DNA of 64,000 bases from JBDSKH01 sp050245915 (GCA_050245915.1 JBFWWZ010000007.1:23485-87484); one strand, 5' to 3'; shown: positions 1-8,442, counted from the first letter of the stretch. Notes: a model not told the origin generated them from the letters alone. Numbers and translations: made by a program.

Positions 1-310
1 ACCGGCCGTAGACGATCAGGTTCTCGCGGACCCGCAGTTCGGCGTCGAGGTTGTCCGTCTGGGGCACGACCCCGAGCCGCGACCGGATCTCGGGGCCGAA
101 ATCGTTCGGGTCCATGTCGAGGATGCGCAGCTCGCCGCCGCTGCGCGTCGAGACCGCGCCCACCATCCGCATCGTGGTCGACTTGCCCGCGCCGTTCGGC
201 CCGAGCAGCCCGAACGATTCGCCGGGTGCCACCTCGAACGAGATGCCGTCGACCGCGGCCGTCTCGCCGTAGCGTTTGACGAGGTCGGAGGCGACGATGA
301 CGGCAGGCAC
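1..310 (-). CDS. ABC transporter ATP-binding protein, DrrA-like (partial)
   Basis: This is the N-terminal third of an ATP-binding subunit of an ABC exporter; the gene runs off the left edge of the window. The protein opens MPAVIVASDLVKRYGETAAV and contains the A-loop tyrosine (KRYG), a canonical Walker A (GPNGAGKST near residue 40) and a Q-loop (VVPQTDNLD near 85). The wording around the Q-loop and the lack of any membrane segment match the DrrA/NodI daunorubicin-type subfamily, where a separate permease gene normally follows. The start is a GTG exactly 6 bases after a TAGGCT hexamer, so the mRNA is probably leaderless. The exported substrate cannot be told from the sequence. Confidence 0.88.
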   Translation of the reverse strand, partial: MPAVIVASDLVKRYGETAAVDGISFEVAPGESFGLLGPNGAGKSTTMRMVGAVSTRSGGELRILDMDPNDFGPEIRSRLGVVPQTDNLDAELRVRENLIVYGR

Positions 311-366
311 GCGGTCAGCCTACGAAATCTCACCGACAACGCCACGACATCCCTAGGCTGAGCGCC
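311..366. promoter_or_regulatory. Divergent leaderless promoters
   Basis: Two TAGGCT -10 hexamers face outward in this 56-base gap. On the minus strand TAGGCT (322-317) is followed by 6 bases and the GTG of the ABC ATPase. On the plus strand TAGGCT (354-359) is followed by 7 bases and the ATG of the lipoprotein. Neither gene has room for a Shine-Dalgarno sequence, so both transcripts probably begin at the start codon. Confidence 0.65.
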
Positions 367-1158
367 ATGCGCAGCCGCAGCGTCCTCGCCCTCGCCGTCC
401 CGTGCCTGCTGCTGAGCGCGTGCGCGCCGGCGGCGCCCGCCGAATCCCCGGAGCCGCCCAGCCCGAGCCCGGCCGAGACGGAGTTCACGGGCGGCGTCGC
501 CATCGAGCTGCCCGCGGATGGGCTGATGGGCGTTCACGCGACGCTGACCGCGCTCACCGGTGCCACCCTGGAGCTGACGATGATCGTGCACCGGGGCATC
601 CCGGCGACCGATCCCCAGGCGGCGGCCGATGTGGCCGCGGTGGAGGCATGGTGCTCGGGCGAGCTCGAGGCCGCGATCATGACCGACCAGGGATACACCC
701 TGACGACAGTCGACGTGAGCGCGACTCCGGGCAGCGGCGACTGGCCGGCAGGAGCGTCGGTGCTGCTGTACCCCGTCGCCTGGGAGCGGGCCTCGCTGAC
801 CGCGACGGGCGACCTCCAGCAGCTCCAGCCCGCCGACGCCTCGGAGGGCGAGTACATCCCGCACTGCCTCACGCCGGTGACGCTGGCCGGTCCGGGCGCG
901 GGCACCATCCTCGTGGCCATCCCCGGCGACGCGGACGGCGATGGGGACGGGACGCCGCCGCTCGGCGGCTGGGCCCACAACCTGTATGGAGCGGACTCGA
1001 CACTCCCCGGCGGGACCCTCTCCGGGGTGACCTTCTCGAACTGCTACATCGAGGTCAGCGACCTGGGCGCCTCGCTGGGGGCGGGCACCACGCCCGGCTG
1101 GAACACCTGGTTCGACGACCCCACGTACTGCTCGGTGGGTTCGTTCGGCCAGGGCTGA
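367..1158 (+). CDS. Lipoprotein of unknown function
   Basis: A 263-residue secreted lipoprotein. It starts with a short basic n-region and a hydrophobic stretch ending in the lipobox LLSAC, with the lipidated cysteine at residue 19, followed by a Pro/Glu/Ser-rich tether (about residues 20-38) typical of surface-anchored actinobacterial lipoproteins. The mature part is rich in Gly, Thr and acidic residues and has a GDADGDGDGT run near residue 190 that could bind a cation. I recognise no family. It stands alone, transcribed away from the DrrA-like ATPase and ending directly at the operator of the next gene. Translation from a leaderless mRNA is likely. Confidence 0.8.
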   Translation: MRSRSVLALAVPCLLLSACAPAAPAESPEPPSPSPAETEFTGGVAIELPADGLMGVHATLTALTGATLELTMIVHRGIPATDPQAAADVAAVEAWCSGELEAAIMTDQGYTLTTVDVSATPGSGDWPAGASVLLYPVAWERASLTATGDLQQLQPADASEGEYIPHCLTPVTLAGPGAGTILVAIPGDADGDGDGTPPLGGWAHNLYGADSTLPGGTLSGVTFSNCYIEVSDLGASLGAGTTPGWNTWFDDPTYCSVGSFGQG

Positions 1159-1203
1159 CGTCAACCTGAGTTGACGCCGCGTCCGGCGTCAACTACGGTT
1201 GAC
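1159..1203 (+). promoter_or_regulatory. Promoter overlapped by two tandem inverted-repeat operators
   Basis: Two copies of GTCAAC-N4-GTTGAC occur at 1160-1175 (arms extend to 7 bp) and 1188-1203, with centres 28 bp apart. The right half of copy 1 supplies a perfect -35 (TTGACG, 1171-1176); after exactly 17 bases the middle of copy 2 supplies the -10 (TACGGT, 1194-1199); the ATG of the HTH gene follows 7 bases later. A repressor on these sites would cover both promoter elements. The obvious candidate binder is the small HTH protein encoded next, acting on itself and the exporter. Confidence 0.75.
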
Positions 1204-1206
1204 AGC

Positions 1207-1422
1207 ATGGACGTGGGAACCATCCACACGCTCGCCGCCGAGGCCGGCTCGGACGACCCGATCGAGGCGCTGCGGGCGATCGAACGCCTCCGCCGCGAAC
1301 TCGACCGGGTCGAGGCTGTGGCGGTGCGTCGCGCCCGCAACGCCAATGCATCCTGGCAGCTCATCGCACTGGCCCTCGGCGTCAGCAGGCAGGCCGTGCA
1401 CAAGAAATACGGAAGACGATGA
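1207..1422 (+). CDS. Small helix-turn-helix protein, probable autoregulator
   Basis: A 71-residue protein with a helical, charged N-terminal half (IEALRAIERLRRELDRVE) and a C-terminal helix-turn-helix (SWQLIALALGVSRQAVHKKY) that ends four residues before the stop. Such one-HTH proteins are common in actinobacteria as companions of transporter or protease genes; the family has no fixed function. The ATG at 1207 was chosen because it lies 7 bases after the TACGGT -10 box. The stop overlaps the start of the ABC exporter (ATGA), so the two are translated together. The double operator upstream suggests that it represses its own operon until an exporter substrate appears; this is inference. Confidence 0.72.
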   Translation: MDVGTIHTLAAEAGSDDPIEALRAIERLRRELDRVEAVAVRRARNANASWQLIALALGVSRQAVHKKYGRR

Positions 1423-3230
1423 CCGACGCACGCACCACCCGCCGCAGCCCTTTCCGCCGCCCGGCGCCGAGCGACGGCCCCCGCGGCACGTTGCGTCAGC
1501 TGCTCCCCTACCTCGCCGACCACCGCGGGATGCTGGTCGCGGCCGTGGCGCTCAGCCTCGCCGGCGCCGCCGCGATGCTCGCCCAGCCGCTGCTGGTGAG
1601 TCAGCTGATCGAGATCGTCGAGAACGGGCGCCCGCTGACGGCCACCGTGGCCCTGCTGATCGGGCTCGTCGTGGCCGCCGCACTGCTCAACGGGGTGCAG
1701 CACTATCTGCTGCAGCGCACCGGCACCTCCGTGGTGCTCTCCGCCCGCCGCCGCCTGGTGGGGAGGCTGCTTCGGCTGCCGATCGCCGAGTTCGATCAGC
1801 GCCGCACCGGCGACCTGGTCTCCCGCGTCGGATCCGACACCACGCTGCTCTACGCGGTCATCACCCAAGGACTCGTCGATGCGCTCGGCGGGGCCGTGGT
1901 GTTCGTCGGTGCGCTGATCGCGATGCTGCTCATCGATCCTGTGCTGCTCGGCCTCACCGTGCTGGTCATCGGCGTCTCGGTGGTGAGCGTGGTGCTGCTC
2001 TCGGGCCGCATCCGCGAGGCGAGCAAACAGCAGCAGGAGAAGGTGGGCGACCTGGCCGCGGCCGTGGAGCGGGTGATCGGCGCCGTGCGCACCGTGCGCG
2101 CCGCCAACGCGACCGAGCGGGAACTCGCCGCGGTGGAGGAGGATGCGCGCGGGGCGTGGCGCGCCGGGATCCGGGTGGCGCAGGTGTCGGCGCTGATCGT
2201 GCCGATCGCGGGCATCGCGCTGCAGGTGTCGCTGCTGGTGGTGCTCGGGGTCGGCGGCTTCCGGGTCGCGGCGGGCGCCCTCACGGTGGCGAACCTGGTG
2301 GCGTTCCTGCTGTTCCTCTTCATGCTGATCGGGCCGCTCGGCTCGGCGTTCGGGGCGATCAACTCCGTCAACCAGGCGCTCGGCGCGCTCGGCCGCATCG
2401 AGGAGATCGCGTCGATCCCGGGCGAGGCGGAGGGCGATGCGGCGATCGAACCCGCGGCGCCGGTGCAGACGGATGCCGCGATCTCGTTCGAGGACGTGCG
2501 GTTCCGCTATCCGGCCCTCGCGGCGGAGCTCCACGACGACGCTCCGGACCGCGAGGTGCTGAAGGGCGTGAGCTTCGAGGTGCCGCGCGGGTCGCGGGTG
2601 GCGCTCGTCGGGCCGTCGGGCGCCGGCAAGAGCACGATCCTGTCGCTGATCGAGCGCTTCTACGACCCGACCGGCGGCGTGGTGCGGCTGGGCGGCGTCG
2701 ACGTCCGCGGTCTCGAGCGCGAGGCGCTGCGGGCCCAGCTCGGGTACGTCGAGCAGGATGCCCCGGTGCTGGCCGGCTCGCTGCGCCAGAACCTGACATT
2801 GGCCGCGCCCGACGCGACCGACGAGCAGTGCATCGCCGTGCTGCGCAGCGTCAACCTCGGCGAGGTGCTCGACCGGGACCCGGCGGGTCTGGACGCCGCG
2901 GTCGGGGAGGACGGCGTCATGCTCTCGGGCGGCGAACGTCAGCGCCTCGCGATCGCGCGCGCATTGCTGGCGGCCCCGCCCATCCTGTTGCTCGACGAGG
3001 CGACCGCCTCGCTCGACGGGGTGAACGAGCAGCTGCTGCGGGAGGCGATCGACACGGTCGCCGAGGACCGCACCCTGCTGGTGATCGCGCACCGGCTCTC
3101 GACGGTGGTCGACAGCGATCGGATCGTGGTGCTCGATCACGGCGAGGTGGTCGGCATCGGCACGCATTCGGAGCTGGTGAGGTCCACCCCGCTCTACAAG
3201 GAGCTGGCGAAGCACCAGCTGCTGGTCTGA
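1419..3230 (+). CDS. ABC exporter, fused permease and ATPase
   Basis: A 603-residue half-transporter that would act as a dimer in the cytoplasmic membrane. The N-terminal half (about residues 30-330) carries six predicted membrane segments of the type I exporter fold. The C-terminal ATPase shows Walker A (GPSGAGKST near 398), signature motif (LSGGERQRLAIARALL near 501), Walker B (ILLLDEATASLD) and the switch histidine (IAHRLST near 554). It resembles multidrug/lipid exporters of the MsbA/BmrA group; the substrate is unknown. It overlaps the HTH gene by four bases and its own stop overlaps the IclR start (TGATG), so all three lie in one transcript. Confidence 0.92.
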   Translation: MTDARTTRRSPFRRPAPSDGPRGTLRQLLPYLADHRGMLVAAVALSLAGAAAMLAQPLLVSQLIEIVENGRPLTATVALLIGLVVAAALLNGVQHYLLQRTGTSVVLSARRRLVGRLLRLPIAEFDQRRTGDLVSRVGSDTTLLYAVITQGLVDALGGAVVFVGALIAMLLIDPVLLGLTVLVIGVSVVSVVLLSGRIREASKQQQEKVGDLAAAVERVIGAVRTVRAANATERELAAVEEDARGAWRAGIRVAQVSALIVPIAGIALQVSLLVVLGVGGFRVAAGALTVANLVAFLLFLFMLIGPLGSAFGAINSVNQALGALGRIEEIASIPGEAEGDAAIEPAAPVQTDAAISFEDVRFRYPALAAELHDDAPDREVLKGVSFEVPRGSRVALVGPSGAGKSTILSLIERFYDPTGGVVRLGGVDVRGLEREALRAQLGYVEQDAPVLAGSLRQNLTLAAPDATDEQCIAVLRSVNLGEVLDRDPAGLDAAVGEDGVMLSGGERQRLAIARALLAAPPILLLDEATASLDGVNEQLLREAIDTVAEDRTLLVIAHRLSTVVDSDRIVVLDHGEVVGIGTHSELVRSTPLYKELAKHQLLV

Positions 3231-4009
3231 TGGCGGGGCGCACCGGCGAGGCGGGCGCGTCCGTGCTGGAGCGCGCCTCCCGGCTGCTGGCGGCGCTGCC
3301 GGCGGATGGCGCCCCGGTGTCGCTGCGGGACCTCGCGGCGAGCGCGGGCCTGCCGGTGTCGACCGCGCACCGCATCGCCGCCGAGCTGGTGCGGCTCGGT
3401 CAGCTCGACCGGGGCGGCGACGGACTCTACGTGGCGGGCACCCGGCTCTGGGAGCTGGGCGAGCGAGCGCCGATCGTGCGGCGCCTGCGCGAGGCGGCGA
3501 ACCCGGAGCTCGTCGACCTCTATGACCGCACCGGCGAGAACGCGCACCTCGCGGTCCTGGTCACCGGCGATGGGCAGGCCGGCGAGGTGCTGTACCTGGC
3601 GCGCGCGACGGGGGCGCGCGCGGTGCCGACCCTGGCGCGGGTGGGGGTGCGGCATCCGGTGCATGGGACGGGCGTGGGACGGGCGATCCTGGCGGCGCTC
3701 CCGGATGCCGAGGCTGCCCCGCTGCTGCGTGCCCCGCTTGCGCAGGTGACGCCGTTCACGATCGCCGACCCCGTGCGCCTCCGCGCCGAGCTCTCGGCGA
3801 CCCGCGATCGCGGCTACGCGCTCACCCGCCAGGAGATGTCGCTCGGCAGCGCGTCGCTGGCGCTCTCGCTGGCGCCGCGCGCCGGGCTGCCGCCCGCCGC
3901 GATCGGCGTGGTGACGCATCTGGCGTCGGCCGACGAGAAGCGGCTGGTGCCGATGTTGCGGCGTGCGGCGGCGTCGATCGAGGCGCGGCTGGACGCGTGG
4001 GAGTCCTAA
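3230..4009 (+). CDS. IclR-family transcriptional regulator
   Basis: A 259-residue regulator with an N-terminal winged HTH (VSLRDLAASAGLPVSTAHRI, about residues 29-48) and a C-terminal IclR effector domain (about 85-255). IclR proteins of the PcaR/PcaU/PobR branch control protocatechuate and 4-hydroxybenzoate genes, and this one sits 68 bases upstream of pcaH in the same direction. Its ATG overlaps the stop of the ABC exporter, an odd partner for a catabolic regulator; the exporter may have been co-opted, or the IclR protein may govern both. A GTTCG-N9-CGAAC repeat before pcaH is a candidate target. Confidence 0.85.
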   Translation: MAGRTGEAGASVLERASRLLAALPADGAPVSLRDLAASAGLPVSTAHRIAAELVRLGQLDRGGDGLYVAGTRLWELGERAPIVRRLREAANPELVDLYDRTGENAHLAVLVTGDGQAGEVLYLARATGARAVPTLARVGVRHPVHGTGVGRAILAALPDAEAAPLLRAPLAQVTPFTIADPVRLRAELSATRDRGYALTRQEMSLGSASLALSLAPRAGLPPAAIGVVTHLASADEKRLVPMLRRAAASIEARLDAWES

Positions 4010-4036
4010 GCCCGGAGAATCCCACTGAGTGAGACG

Positions 4037-4055
4037 GTTCGATTGGGCGCCGAAC
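4037..4055 (+). promoter_or_regulatory. Candidate IclR operator upstream of pcaH
   Basis: The inverted repeat GTTCG-N9-CGAAC lies 22 bases before the pcaH start codon. The same half-sites recur before pcaI with a shorter spacer. Two IclR regulators are encoded in the cluster, so this is a plausible binding site; the promoter hexamers are not clear here (a weak GAGGCT stands 6 bases before the ATG). Confidence 0.4.
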
Positions 4056-4077
4056 AGGCTCCCATGAGGCTGGACGC

Positions 4078-4839
4078 ATGCCCACGCAAGACGACATCTC
4101 CGCGGAGATCTCCGCCATCCGAGCGAACCCGCTCCCCCGCGACCCGAACTGGGCGCCGCACCGCCCGGACACGGGCTTCGACCCGTACCGGTCGAGCCTG
4201 CTGCGGCATCCCACGAAGGCGCTCGAGCTCGCCGACCCCGAGACGATCGAGCTCACCAGCCCCGCGTTCGGCCCCCGCGATGTGGGCGAGGCCGAGAGCG
4301 ACCTCACCACCATGTCGACGGGTGAGCCGCTCGGCGAGCGGATGGTGGTCGAGGGCTGCCTGCTCGACGGGGACGGGCGCCCGGTGCGGAACCAGCTGAT
4401 CGAGGTGTGGCAGGCGAACGCGGCCGGGCGGTACCGCCACAAGCGGGACCGGCATCCCGCACCGCTCGACCCGCACTTCACGGGCGCCGGGCGGATGCTC
4501 ACCGACGACGAGGGCCGCTACCGGTTCACCACGATCAAGCCGGGCGCCTACCCGTGGCGCAACCACGAGAACGCGTGGCGCCCCGCGCACATCCACTTCT
4601 CGGTGTTCGGCGAGGCGTTCACGCAGCGGCTGGTCACGCAGATGTACTTCCCCGGCGACCCGCTGATGCCGCTCGACCCGATCTTCCAGTCCATCCCGGA
4701 TCAGCGCGCGCGCGACGGGCTGATCGCGGCATACGACCACGAACTCACCAGCCCCGAGTGGGCGCTGGGCTACCGTTGGGACATCGTCCTCACCGGGTCG
4801 CGGCGGACGTGGATCGAGCCGGAGGAGGGCGACGAATGA
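4078..4839 (+). CDS. pcaH: Protocatechuate 3,4-dioxygenase, beta subunit
   Basis: Catalytic subunit of the non-haem Fe(III) enzyme that cleaves protocatechuate between its two hydroxyls to 3-carboxy-cis,cis-muconate. All four iron ligands are visible: Tyr119 (GRYRHKRDRH), Tyr158 (GAYPWRN), His171 and His173 (PAHIHF). Their spacing is the same as Tyr108, Tyr147, His160 and His162 of the Pseudomonas enzyme, shifted by 11. The protein is 253 residues, the normal length. It is the first gene of the pcaHGBDC operon and overlaps pcaG by four bases (ATGA). Confidence 0.97.
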   Translation: MPTQDDISAEISAIRANPLPRDPNWAPHRPDTGFDPYRSSLLRHPTKALELADPETIELTSPAFGPRDVGEAESDLTTMSTGEPLGERMVVEGCLLDGDGRPVRNQLIEVWQANAAGRYRHKRDRHPAPLDPHFTGAGRMLTDDEGRYRFTTIKPGAYPWRNHENAWRPAHIHFSVFGEAFTQRLVTQMYFPGDPLMPLDPIFQSIPDQRARDGLIAAYDHELTSPEWALGYRWDIVLTGSRRTWIEPEEGDE

Positions 4840-5354
4840 ACCCCGGACTCCTGCCCACCGCCGATCAGACGGTCGGCCCGTTCTTCCGCGACGGACTCGT
4901 CTACCCGGGCGACCGGCACCTCGTCGCCGCCGGGACGCCCGGCGCGATCGTGCTCGACGGACGCGTGCTCGACGGCGCGGGCGACCCCGTGCCGGACGCG
5001 CTGATCGAGATCTGGCAGCCCGACGCATCCGGGGCCATCGTGACCGAGCACGGCAGCCGCGCACGGCGCGCCGGCAGCTTCAGCGGCTTCGGCCGCTGCG
5101 AGACCGACCCCGAGGGGTGGTACGCGTTCACGACCATCGAGCCCGCCGGGTTCTTCGCCGTGAAGGTGTTCGCACGCGGGCTGCTCGCCGTGCTCGACAC
5201 GCGCATCTACCTGCCCGGCGCGAGCGACCCGCTGCTCGAGAGTCTCGACCCCGACCGGCGTGCGACGCTGATCGCGACGCGCACCGAGGCGGGACTGCGG
5301 CACGACATCCGCCTGCAGGGTGACGACGAGACGGTGTTCCTTGCCTTCCGCTGA
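4836..5354 (+). CDS. pcaG: Protocatechuate 3,4-dioxygenase, alpha subunit
   Basis: The structural partner of PcaH in the (alpha-beta) oligomer. It has the same beta-sandwich fold but lacks the iron ligands: the place of the HxH motif holds AVKVFARG. The opening TADQTVGPFF and the IEIWQPDASG segment are typical of alpha subunits. At 172 residues it is somewhat shorter than the Pseudomonas subunit (200), as is common in actinobacteria. Its start overlaps the pcaH stop and its end overlaps the likely pcaB start, so the subunits are translationally coupled. Confidence 0.95.
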   Translation: MNPGLLPTADQTVGPFFRDGLVYPGDRHLVAAGTPGAIVLDGRVLDGAGDPVPDALIEIWQPDASGAIVTEHGSRARRAGSFSGFGRCETDPEGWYAFTTIEPAGFFAVKVFARGLLAVLDTRIYLPGASDPLLESLDPDRRATLIATRTEAGLRHDIRLQGDDETVFLAFR

Positions 5355-6528
5355 CGACGCCGACGTCGGCCTGCTCTCGCCCGGCTGGGCGGGGCGGCCG
5401 GTGGCGACCGCGACCGGCGACCGGGCGGTGCTCGCCGGGATCGTGCTGTTCGAGGTGGCGCTCGCCACGGTGACCGCGCCGGCGGGCGTTCCGCAGCGGA
5501 TCCTCGAGGCCTCGCACGACATCGACCCGCTCGACCTGCTCGATGACGCTCGCGCCGACGGGAACCCGGTGATCCCGCTGCTCGCGCTGCTGCGCTCGCG
5601 GCTGGGCTCCGACGACGCCGCCTGGCTGCACCGCGGGGCGACCAGCCAGGACGCCCTCGACACCGGCCTCGTGCTGGTGAGCCGGGATGCCGCCGGCCTG
5701 ATCACCGCGGATGCCGCGTCGGCCGCCGCGCGGCTCTGCGACCTCGCCGACGAGCACCGCGGCACGGTGATGGCCGGCCGCACGCTGACGCAGCACAGCA
5801 CCCCGATCACGCTGGGGCAGAAGCTCGCGGGCTGGGCGTACGGGATCGCGCGGGCGACCGCCGCGGTGCGCACCGCATCCGCCGCGTTGCCCCTGCAGTT
5901 CGGCGGCGCATCGGGCACGCTCGCGGCGACGGTGGCGAGCGGGGGCGACGCCCTCGCGGTCGCCGACGCGCTCGGCGCCGAACTCGGCCTGCGGGTGCCG
6001 CCCGCGCCCTGGCACGTGCACCGGAGCCCGCTGACCCGCTTCGCCGACGCGCTCACCGAGCTCGCCGACGCGTTCGGCACGGTCGGGGCGAACGTCGCCG
6101 TCCTCGCCCGAACCGAGATCGGCGAGCTGGACGACGGCGCCGGCGGGGGCTCGAGCGCGATGCCGCACAAGAGCAACCCGGTGAGCGCGATCCTGCTGAA
6201 CGCCGCCGCGCGGCAGGCCCCGCACCTGGCGGCGCAGCTGCACGCCGCCACCGTCGACGAACGTCCCGACGGCAGCTGGCACGCGGAATGGCAGCCTCTG
6301 CGCGTGTTGCTGCGCGTCGTGGGCGGTGCCGCAGCGACGGGCCGCGAACTCGCGGAGAAGCTGCGCGTGCACCCCGACGCCATCGCCGCCCACGTCGCCG
6401 TGTCGTCGGCGGACCTGCTGAGCGAGTCGCAGCGTTTCGGCGGAGCGAGCACCCCGCAGGAGTACCTGGGCGTGTCGGATGCGTTCACGACGCGGCTGAT
6501 CGCGGCGGCGCGGGAGGAGCTGGGATGA
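5341..6528 (+). CDS. pcaB: 3-carboxy-cis,cis-muconate cycloisomerase
   Basis: Converts 3-carboxy-cis,cis-muconate to 4-carboxymuconolactone, the second step of the pathway. It belongs to the fumarase/aspartase superfamily and shows the signature loop GSSAMPHKSNPV (about residues 276-287) carrying the catalytic serine, plus the conserved GATSQD segment. The start is uncertain: I chose the TTG at 5341, giving MPSADDADVGLLSPGWAG, which fits the family's usual start close to the GLLSP motif; an in-frame GTG lies at 5320. Both fall inside the 3' end of pcaG. The stop overlaps the pcaD start. Confidence 0.92.
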   Translation: MPSADDADVGLLSPGWAGRPVATATGDRAVLAGIVLFEVALATVTAPAGVPQRILEASHDIDPLDLLDDARADGNPVIPLLALLRSRLGSDDAAWLHRGATSQDALDTGLVLVSRDAAGLITADAASAAARLCDLADEHRGTVMAGRTLTQHSTPITLGQKLAGWAYGIARATAAVRTASAALPLQFGGASGTLAATVASGGDALAVADALGAELGLRVPPAPWHVHRSPLTRFADALTELADAFGTVGANVAVLARTEIGELDDGAGGGSSAMPHKSNPVSAILLNAAARQAPHLAAQLHAATVDERPDGSWHAEWQPLRVLLRVVGGAAATGRELAEKLRVHPDAIAAHVAVSSADLLSESQRFGGASTPQEYLGVSDAFTTRLIAAAREELG

Positions 6529-7304
6529 TCCCGGTCATCGTGGCGACGCAGTCGCCGGTGGACGGCGGGCACGATGGTGCCCTGCCGCTGGTGCTCGGGC
6601 CGAGTCTCGGCACGACGACCGCGGTGTGGGATCGCGCTCGTCCGCTGCTGACCTCATCGCATCCGGTGCTGGCCTGGGACCTGCCGGGGCACGGCGCCTC
6701 GCCCGCGACGACGGAGCCGTTCACGATGGCGGAACTGGCGGAGGGTGTGCTTCGCGCTGTCGACGCGGCGGGCATCGGGAGGTTCGGCTACGCCGGCATC
6801 TCGCTCGGCGGGGTGGTGGGGCTGCAGCTCGCCCTCGATCACCCGCACCGGGTCTCCCGGGTGGCGATCATCGCGTCGCTGCCGAAGATCGGGACGCGGG
6901 AGGGCTGGCTGCAGCGCTCGGCGGATGTCCGGGCGATGGGGACCCCGTCGCTGGTGACGGCGACGGCGGGTCGCTGGTTCACCCCCGGGTTCCTGGACCG
7001 CGAGCGCGACGTGAGTGCGCGCGTGCTGCACGAGCTGCTGGACGTCGACGACGAGAGCTACGCGCTGTGCGTCGACGCGCTCCGCGAGACGGACCTGCGC
7101 GAGAGACTGCGGGGGCTGGCGGTTCCGTTCACGCTGATCGCGGGCGACTCCGATCCCGTGATCCCGGTGGACGACGCGCGGGCCGCCGTGGACAGCGCGC
7201 CCGACGGCACGCTGCACGTCGTGGCGGAGGCCAGCCACCTGGTCGCGGTCGAGCACCCGGCGGAGGTCGCCGGCATCCTGGTGACGGAGATGGGCACACC
7301 ATGA
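6525..7304 (+). CDS. pcaD: 3-oxoadipate enol-lactonase
   Basis: An alpha/beta hydrolase that opens 3-oxoadipate enol-lactone to 3-oxoadipate. The nucleophile elbow GISLGG places the catalytic serine at residue 93; the acid is in the GDSDPVIP strand and the histidine in EASHLVAVEHP near the C-terminus. The protein is 259 residues, a normal length for a free-standing PcaD; in many actinobacteria pcaD is fused to pcaC as pcaL, but here the two remain separate genes overlapping by four bases. Confidence 0.93.
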   Translation: MIPVIVATQSPVDGGHDGALPLVLGPSLGTTTAVWDRARPLLTSSHPVLAWDLPGHGASPATTEPFTMAELAEGVLRAVDAAGIGRFGYAGISLGGVVGLQLALDHPHRVSRVAIIASLPKIGTREGWLQRSADVRAMGTPSLVTATAGRWFTPGFLDRERDVSARVLHELLDVDDESYALCVDALRETDLRERLRGLAVPFTLIAGDSDPVIPVDDARAAVDSAPDGTLHVVAEASHLVAVEHPAEVAGILVTEMGTP

Positions 7305-7672
7305 ACGACGACGAACGCCGGGAGCAGGGCATGAGGGTGCGCCGCGAGGTGCTGGGCGACGAGCACGTCGACCGCGCCACCGCCGCGATCACCCCCGACA
7401 CCGCCGACTTCCAGGAGTATGTGACCCGCGTCGCCTGGGGCGACATCTGGTCGCGGCCGGGGCTCGACCGCCGGGCGCGCAGCATCGTGGTGCTCAGTGC
7501 GCTGATGAGCCAGGGGTTCTGGGATGAGGTGCCGATGCACCTGCGCGCGGCGCTCCGAAACGGGCTCACCCGCGAGGAGCTGCGGGAGATCATCCTGCAG
7601 GTGGGGCTCTACGCGGGGGTGCCCGCGGCGAACCACGGCATCGGGCTGCTGCGCGACCTCGATTCCGAGTAG
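7301..7672 (+). CDS. pcaC: 4-carboxymuconolactone decarboxylase
   Basis: Decarboxylates 4-carboxymuconolactone to 3-oxoadipate enol-lactone. The 123-residue all-helical protein carries the family core GDIWSRPGLDRRARSI, the helix HLRAALRNGLTREELREI and the closing AANHGIGL. It acts between PcaB and PcaD, although its gene comes last in the pcaHGBDC order. The ATG overlaps the pcaD stop; five bases after its own stop begins the second IclR gene. Confidence 0.95.
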   Translation: MNDDERREQGMRVRREVLGDEHVDRATAAITPDTADFQEYVTRVAWGDIWSRPGLDRRARSIVVLSALMSQGFWDEVPMHLRAALRNGLTREELREIILQVGLYAGVPAANHGIGLLRDLDSE

Positions 7673-7677
7673 GCGCG

Positions 7678-8442
7678 GTGGCCAATTCCCGGTCGGGCGA
7701 CTCGGTCGTCGAGCGCGTCACGCGGGTGCTCGACAGTTTCGAGAGCGAGCGGGTGTCGCAGACCCCGGCGCAGATCGCCCGTCGCACCGGCCTCCCCCGT
7801 TCGACGGCCCATCGGCTGGTGACGGAGCTGGTCGGGCAGGGCCTGCTCGAACGGGACGACGAGGGCCGGGTGCGCATCGGCATGCGCCTGTGGGAGCTCA
7901 CGACGCGCGGCTCGCATGCCCTGCGACTGCGGCAGGTCGCGCTGCCGTTCATGGAGGAGGTGCAGGCCGCCGTGCGCGAGCACACCCAGCTCGGGGTGCG
8001 GGAGCAGGACGAGGTGCTCTTCCTGGAGCGCCTGTCTGCGCGGGATGCGGGAGCCAACATCACCCGGATCGCGGGTCGCCTGCCGCTGCACGCGTCGTCG
8101 TCCGGGCTGGTGCTGCTCGCATTCGCGCCGGCCGCGGTGCAGGAGCGCTACCTGGCGGGTCCGCTCGGTCCGGTCTCCCCCGAGACGATCACCGACCCGG
8201 CGGCGCTGCGGCGCAAGCTGTCGGAGGTGCGCCGGCTCGGCTTCTCGTTCGCACCCGGCTACATCGAGACGGTGTCGACGGGGATCGCCGTGCCGGTGAG
8301 CGACGCCTCGGGCGTGGTGGCGGCGCTGTCGGTGGTGATCCCGCGGCGCGACGATGTCCCGGAGGCCGTGGTCGGCATCCTGCGCTCGGCGGCTGCGGGC
8401 ATCGGCGCGGCGCTCTCGGCGTCGCCTTTCGCGTCCCATTGA
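7678..8442 (+). CDS. IclR-family regulator of the pca/pob genes
   Basis: A 254-residue IclR protein with the winged HTH QTPAQIARRTGLPRSTAHRL (about residues 27-46) and the C-terminal effector domain. Placed between pcaC and pobA, it is the best candidate for the protocatechuate or 4-hydroxybenzoate sensor (PcaR/PobR type). It is distinct from the IclR gene upstream of pcaH, so the cluster has two paralogous regulators. The start is a GTG five bases after pcaC. A GTCCC-N7-GGGAC repeat straddles its stop codon just ahead of pobA. Confidence 0.85.
   Translation: MANSRSGDSVVERVTRVLDSFESERVSQTPAQIARRTGLPRSTAHRLVTELVGQGLLERDDEGRVRIGMRLWELTTRGSHALRLRQVALPFMEEVQAAVREHTQLGVREQDEVLFLERLSARDAGANITRIAGRLPLHASSSGLVLLAFAPAAVQERYLAGPLGPVSPETITDPAALRRKLSEVRRLGFSFAPGYIETVSTGIAVPVSDASGVVAALSVVIPRRDDVPEAVVGILRSAAAGIGAALSASPFASH

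Noticed and set aside
1161..3215. Long open frame on the minus strand across the ABC exporter
   Set aside because: Its translation is rich in Arg, His, Gln and Asp with no family motif, and it mirrors a clear ABC transporter. Such antisense frames are routine in high-GC genes; the same holds for those over pcaIJF, dnaX, acs and the PBP gene.
4060..4077. GAGGCT 6 bases before the pcaH ATG as a leaderless -10 box
   Set aside because: The spacing fits but the first, most conserved T is missing, so I do not count it with the others.
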